From Chrysomallon squamiferum (lineage: Eukaryota > Mollusca > Gastropoda > Neomphalida > Peltospiridae), in assembly GCA_012295275.1 (NCBI GenBank), contig CM022679.1, positions 24,249,502 through 24,267,001 of the forward strand: 17,500 nt of DNA, written 5' to 3'. A program made the position numbers and the translations under genes. Of this stretch, positions 16,008 through 17,500 are shown piece after piece. The notes below the pieces were generated by a model that was not told the DNA's origin, made no database searches, and was given only the letters and a program-made list of their open reading frames with translations. How positions within the stretch are numbered: the stretch's first letter is position 1; each line of letters begins with the position of its first letter.

Positions 16008-17500
16008 GTTAAGAGTTAAGGAAGCCATTTCTACGATAGCGCATGCTACTCTAGTCTATTAGTAACATTGTGATAGTTTAAGCAGGCTTTTTTGAAAGGA
16101 AACTATTTCTACGGTTTTTAATACAATATTCGTGGAGTACTAGTCTGTAACGGGAAAAAGATCCAATACGAACATCGGACATAACTGACATATATATTTT
16201 TTGTTGTTGTTATTTGGTATTATGTGTTTTGGAAAATTCAGTTTAACTCACATGTTTAAATTCTTCTAATAGTTGAGTGGTTACTGTTATGTCTGATTCA
16301 ATAAATAAATTGTCTAGCTGCACCATAGTACCCTGAAAATAATAATAATAATAACGATGATGATGATGATGATGATGAGGATGTCGACGATAATGATGAT
16401 AATAATAATGATAATGATGATGATGATAATAATAATAATAATAACGATTAGGATGATGATGATGAAGATGAGGATGTCGACGATAATTATAATAATAATA
16501 ATAATAATGAGATGATAATGATAATGATGATATAATAATAATAATAATGTTCTGACAATGATGATGATAATAATAATGACGATGGTGATAATAATAAAAA
16601 TAACGACAACATGATAATAATGATTAGTATGAGGATGGCGATAAATATGATGATGATTATGATAACAAAATATGTTCAAATTAATTAATTTAGATACAAA
16701 ATTTTAAAAATAATTTTCTGATATAATCAAATAAAATACAAAAAGAAATTATAAATAATTTTATTTATTTGTTACTACCTTGTACATTGCACACTTTGAG
16801 AAATAATCCGGAATTACGTCATTAGTTTGAGCGGCTAAACTTACCTGAAGATAAAATAAATACGCAAGTAAGTAAATAACCCATGTTAAAATCTCAAATG
16901 ATAGCAATTTTGAAGCAACTGACGATCGAAAATAATTATGTGAAATTACGGCAGTAATTAATAACGCATAGGGACCCATCTATACATTATATACATACCG
17001 AGAGAGAGACAGAGAGACAGACAGATATACAGATAGATATTAGGTGGATATGTGAAGTTTTAGTTAAAAGAAAACATTGTTAAGACAAAGGAGGATAGTT
17101 TGATAAATATTATTGTCATTATTGTAGTTCTTTTGTTCTGTACTTGTAAAATCTGCATGTATCTGTGCATACTCATACATATATTATATATATTTAGCAT
17201 TGATTTCAAAATTACTTAACTGGAGACTACATTTCCCGTCTGGCCTGGGCTAATTACTAGCTTTGCACGGGTTCCTTCACACACAGACACCCACACACAA
17301 ACACACCCTCACCAACCCACACACATATGTATGTATGAAGGTACGTATGTGTGTACGTATTAATGAAAAAACGTATAAACGTACTCTAGAGAGATAAGAT
17401 CGAAATGACCCGTCCTCGTTTTCCATCATGTCCAGCTCGTTAGGGTCAATCTTCCACCACCACAGAGCTGACTTCATCTCAGCTGACCATCGTCTGTAAG
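9794..17500 (-). CDS. Receptor guanylate cyclase, 3' part of gene (15 exons, 5' end outside window)
   Basis: Membrane guanylate cyclase converting GTP to cGMP in response to an extracellular ligand. Join of 17385-17500, 16779-16844, 16252-16332, 15798-15902, 15336-15407, 14811-14973, 14317-14469, 13597-13765, 13077-13229, 12603-12726, 12008-12076, 11316-11490, 10569-10667, 10228-10319 and 9794-9871, all minus strand. The 1715 bases give two leading bases, 570 residues and TAG. Residues 1-38 are juxtamembrane, about 39-305 kinase homology domain, 308-358 dimerisation helix, 359-555 cyclase domain, 556-570 acidic tail. Family marks seen: WRAPEI (204-209), [11 protein letters not shown] (223-233), MEQYANNLE (324-332), LLYQILPKS (352-360), FSDIVGFT (383-390), [10 protein letters not shown] (427-436), [16 protein letters not shown] (496-511), TYWL (552-555). 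Every exon junction keeps frame. The extracellular domain and membrane helix must lie upstream. It resembles natriuretic-peptide and orphan invertebrate receptor cyclases; the ligand cannot be told. Oddities: degenerate ATP site, Q425 for E, M495 for R, and one GC-AG intron. Confidence 0.95.
9911..10020. repeat. GT tract plus (GA)n array in intron N-O
   Basis: GT/GTGAGT at 9911-9934 then pure GA at 9936-10020. In the sense of the gene this is (CU)n then a CA-rich tract, ending about 40 bases before the acceptor of the last coding exon. The junction matches that at 2211-2229 in reverse orientation. Confidence 0.95.
10228..10319 (-). CDS. Receptor guanylate cyclase exon N (cyclase domain C-terminal part)
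   Basis: Completes A515, residues 516-545, [14 protein letters not shown] to GSIEIK. It matches ALKIHLS..T...L...GGFE...RG.(V/I)E.KGKG. Acceptor TTCTTTAAAG|CC, donor AAG|GTCAGT, leaving phase 0. Confidence 0.96.
10569..10667 (-). CDS. Receptor guanylate cyclase exon M (transition-state residues; R-to-M change)
   Basis: Completes G482, residues 483-514 and one base of 515. [19 protein letters not shown] then [14 protein letters not shown]497 (guanine-specificity cysteine), N504 and R508 (transition-state asparagine and arginine) are kept. The family reads KMPRYCLFGD; here M495 (codon ATG) stands for that arginine. Acceptor CAACGTAG|GC, donor AAAG|GTATGA, phase 1 both ends. Confidence 0.97.
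11316..11490 (-). CDS. Receptor guanylate cyclase exon L (second metal Asp; E-to-Q change)
   Basis: Residues 424-481 plus one base of 482. [15 protein letters not shown] holds the second metal-binding aspartate (D429), and LQLRIGLHS precedes the GP loop. Q425 (codon CAG at 11485-11487) replaces the family's E of VETIGDAYM, the residue that contacts the guanine base of GTP; one base change (GAG to CAG) would explain it. Acceptor TGAAAACAG|GTC, donor TCAG|GTAATA. Confidence 0.97.
12008..12076 (-). CDS. Receptor guanylate cyclase exon K (cyclase domain)
   Basis: Residues 401-423, [20 protein letters not shown] then VYK, phase 0 both ends. This 23-residue segment is highly conserved in all membrane cyclases. 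Acceptor TGTTACCAG|GTT, donor AAG|GTAATA. Confidence 0.97.
12190..12285. repeat. GT/TTTG-rich tract in intron J-K
   Basis: Interrupted GT repeats (best at 12250-12268) with TTTG units. In the sense of the gene this is CA-rich. It lies in the intron that has the GC donor. Confidence 0.8.
12601..12602 (-). other. Non-canonical GC splice donor of intron J-K
   Basis: On the minus strand exon J ends ACGCCAATACAG and the intron starts GCGAGTATTT. The next exon opens GTTGTTAATCTG (VVNLL), and the family reads TP.QVV.LLNDLY across this junction, so the cut must fall right after CAG. Apart from the C at +2, CAG|GCGAGT fits the donor consensus well, as is typical of GC-AG introns. Using the nearby GTATTT instead would add four bases and shift the frame. 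Confidence 0.85.
12603..12726 (-). CDS. Receptor guanylate cyclase exon J (start of cyclase domain, first metal Asp)
   Basis: Completes K359 and gives residues 360-400, [18 protein letters not shown] through [20 protein letters not shown]385 in FSDIVGF is the first metal-binding aspartate of class III cyclases. The acceptor GTTGAAG|GAG is weak but required by frame (upstream TGA). The donor is CAG|GCGAGT, a GC-AG intron. Confidence 0.95.
12771..12849. repeat. (AAT)n-(AAG)n array in intron I-J
   Basis: AAT units then pure AAG from 12793 to 12849; in gene sense (CTT)n followed by (ATT)n. It begins about 45 bases upstream of the weak acceptor of exon J. The poly-L and poly-F frames are translated repeat. 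Confidence 0.93.
13077..13229 (-). CDS. Receptor guanylate cyclase exon I (dimerisation helix)
   Basis: Completes N308, residues 309-358 and two bases of 359. [20 protein letters not shown] and the following [16 protein letters not shown] form the conserved helical linker (signalling helix, coiled coil) that couples pseudokinase and cyclase domains and holds the dimer. It leads into LLYQILP (352-358). Acceptor CATCTGCAG|T, donor CCCAA|GTGCGT, phase 2 both ends. Confidence 0.97.
13597..13765 (-). CDS. Receptor guanylate cyclase exon H (end of kinase homology domain)
   Basis: Completes E252, residues 253-307 and two bases of 308. Shows RPNVNVP (266-272), LMIKCWAE (281-288) and ERPQFKEI (292-299), the usual closing helices of the domain (P.(F)RP...L..L...CW.E.P..RP.F..I). 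Acceptor ATTTTAAAG|AA, donor ACCAA|GTAAGT, phase 1 to phase 2. Confidence 0.96.
13884..14059. repeat. (TA)n and (TTA)n arrays in intron G-H
   Basis: TA at 13884-13910 and uninterrupted (TTA)n at about 13979-14059. The long poly-isoleucine frame here is translated repeat. Confidence 0.95.
14247..14310. repeat. GT-rich tract in intron G-H next to exon G donor
   Basis: Interrupted GT repeats ending in TATGTATATATA just before the exon G boundary at 14317; CA-rich in gene sense, starting a few bases inside the intron. Confidence 0.88.
14317..14469 (-). CDS. Receptor guanylate cyclase exon G (APE motif and helix F)
   Basis: Completes D201, then residues 202-251 and one base of 252. Contains WRAPEILRA and the near-invariant [13 protein letters not shown] (222-234). 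Acceptor ATGTCACAG|AC, donor GACG|GTAATA, phase 1 to phase 1. A CA-rich tract of about 60 bases (sense strand) begins a few bases after the donor. Confidence 0.96.
14645..14652. promoter_or_regulatory. Perfect CRE-like palindrome TGACGTCA in intron F-G
   Basis: Exact CREB/ATF consensus inside intron F-G of the cyclase gene, about 25 bases to the left of a GAT array. Flanks (GGCG...TCTCG) differ from those of the other CRE copies, so it is not obviously part of one dispersed repeat. Confidence 0.35.
14680..14713. repeat. (GAT)n array in intron F-G
   Basis: GAT repeats with AAT and GAC interruptions, followed by TTG repeats (about 14728-14740). Confidence 0.88.
14811..14973 (-). CDS. Receptor guanylate cyclase exon F (KHD catalytic-loop equivalent)
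   Basis: Residues 147-200 plus one base of 201; starts [22 protein letters not shown] (159-161) stands where active kinases have HRD, as in other receptor cyclases. The DFG/DYG equivalent is H179-F180-G181, so the Mg-binding aspartate is missing. The family's SSNC is SSMC here (M166). Acceptor CATACAG|GGA, donor TATG|GTAAAT, leaving phase 1. Confidence 0.95.
14981..15030. repeat. AAAT/AAAC repeat in intron E-F
   Basis: AAAT and AAAC tetranucleotides directly upstream (in gene sense) of the exon F acceptor, giving a T-rich tract that can serve as its polypyrimidine tract. Confidence 0.85.
15187..15210. promoter_or_regulatory. Paired perfect CRE-like sites in intron E-F
   Basis: Two exact TGACGTCA sites at 15187-15194 and 15203-15210, starts 16 bases apart, each followed by TTT. 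They sit in intron E-F of the cyclase gene, in a short unique segment. The paired arrangement is what an intronic CREB/ATF-responsive enhancer could look like; function is inferred only. Confidence 0.4.
15336..15407 (-). CDS. Receptor guanylate cyclase exon E (KHD middle)
   Basis: Residues 123-146, [11 protein letters not shown] to SDIAQ. It matches the family segment D(I)LEN..I.LDW.F+.SL..DI..GM. Acceptor TTTTTTAG|GAT, donor CAG|GTAAAA, phase 0 both ends. Confidence 0.95.
15798..15902 (-). CDS. Receptor guanylate cyclase exon D (KHD hinge region)
   Basis: Residues 88-122, beginning [17 protein letters not shown] and ending KGNIL. HMRD...N(L)xx(F/Y)xGAC is a strong membrane-cyclase signature, and [14 protein letters not shown] matches the hinge LTEYCPRGSLQDIL. 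Acceptor TTTGACAG|ATG, donor CTG|GTAATT, phase 0 both ends. Confidence 0.95.
15929..16005. repeat. (TAC)n-(TAA)n compound array in intron C-D
   Basis: Pure TAC 15929-15974 passing directly into TAA to about 16005. Confidence 0.95.
16252..16332 (-). CDS. Receptor guanylate cyclase exon C (KHD beta3 and helix C)
   Basis: Residues 61-87, [10 protein letters not shown] to LLEEFKH. Acceptor TTATTTTCAG|GGT, donor CAT|GTGAGT, phase 0 both ends. It aligns with the family stretch GNLVAVKRV...ELKHMRD. The lysine of the VAVK/VAIK motif is replaced by D67, while the helix C glutamate is retained (E84). Confidence 0.92.
16338..16665. repeat. Degenerate AAT/GAT array with internal about 90-base duplication, intron B-C
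   Basis: Mixed AAT and GAT units over more than 300 bases. An identical 21-base segment centred on GGATGTCGACGATAA occurs at 16374-16394 and 16467-16487, and the preceding AATAATAATAATAACGA also repeats (16341 and 16431), showing a tandem duplication with a period of 90-93. The 121-codon minus-strand frame is translated repeat. Confidence 0.9.
16779..16844 (-). CDS. Receptor guanylate cyclase exon B (start of kinase homology domain)
   Basis: Residues 39-60, [10 protein letters not shown] to CAMYK, phase 0 at both ends. Acceptor TTATCTTCAG| and donor AAG|GTAGTA. It corresponds to the family's glycine-loop region (GxGSxYGSL...F.KT..+KG), but no glycine-rich loop is present. Placement rests on exact frame continuity with exons A and C and on the residue count expected between the juxtamembrane segment and KG(T/N). 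Confidence 0.85.
16999..17040. repeat. GA/GACA/GATA repeat in intron A-B
   Basis: AGAGAGAGACAGAGAGACAG and AGAT/ATAC units. Confidence 0.85.
17278..17360. repeat. CA-rich and TATG/TACG repeats in intron A-B
   Basis: Degenerate CA/CCA tract 17278-17326, then ATGTATGT/ACGTATGT units to about 17360; it ends about 25 bases inside the intron from the exon A donor. Confidence 0.85.
17385..17500 (-). CDS. Receptor guanylate cyclase exon A (juxtamembrane; upstream limit uncertain)
   Basis: Visible residues 1-38, beginning [17 protein letters not shown] and ending SYLSR. This matches the intracellular juxtamembrane start of membrane cyclases, where a short basic-acidic stretch (YRKxxxExx..W+I) follows the membrane helix. 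The 3' border is AGA|GTACGT at 17384, phase 0. The upstream border is open: the frame runs to the window edge, but TTACAG lies at minus-strand bases 17494-17499, so a splice acceptor at 17494/17493 is also possible and would drop the leading Y-R. Three tryptophans in a row at 13-15 are unusual; the family usually has one at this point. Confidence 0.85.

Noticed and set aside
16314-16679. A 121-codon minus-strand open frame rich in I and H
   Set aside because: It is translated AAT/GAT microsatellite; only its last few codons overlap cyclase exon C, in a different frame from the gene.

Overview
The window is nuclear DNA of an animal, strongly AT-rich and packed with long simple repeats (CT/GA, ATT, ACT, AAAT, TA and CA arrays). 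It holds one recognisable gene, read on the minus strand and split into short exons by introns of about 250-650 bases with GT-AG (once GC-AG) borders. The repeat style, the compact introns and the receptor guanylate cyclase family suggest a marine invertebrate, perhaps a mollusc or another lophotrochozoan. That placement is inference; nothing here identifies the species.

Right half (9794-17500, minus strand): the 3' part of a membrane receptor guanylate cyclase of the natriuretic-peptide-receptor type. I could chain 15 exons whose splice phases all agree into 570 residues ending at a TAG stop. In order they give the juxtamembrane segment, kinase homology (pseudokinase) domain, dimerisation coiled coil, class III cyclase domain and a short acidic tail. 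The extracellular ligand-binding domain, the membrane helix and the promoter lie beyond the right edge. The pseudokinase has lost its ATP-binding landmarks. The cyclase keeps both metal-binding aspartates but carries Q where the family has the guanine-recognising E, and M where it has R in the PRYC motif. One intron has a GC donor, which the reading frame requires. Most introns carry at least one microsatellite, and two introns contain three perfect TGACGTCA (CRE) sites.

Left half (1-9793): I see no protein-coding gene. It is the 3' flank of the cyclase gene and then intergenic DNA with CT/GA arrays up to about 95 bases, poly-A and poly-T runs, a nested 39-base minisatellite (7094-7403), a large imperfect palindrome (8100-8288), and a GC-richer segment with a perfect CRE (about 5010-5330). 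Open frames here are translated repeats (LSLS, RERE, IIII, NNNN).

I found no mobile element with intact ends, no CRISPR array, no rRNA and no convincing tRNA. The items most worth a second look are the altered cyclase active site with the degenerate pseudokinase, the GC-AG intron, the CRE cluster, and the repeat junctions shared between distant arrays.
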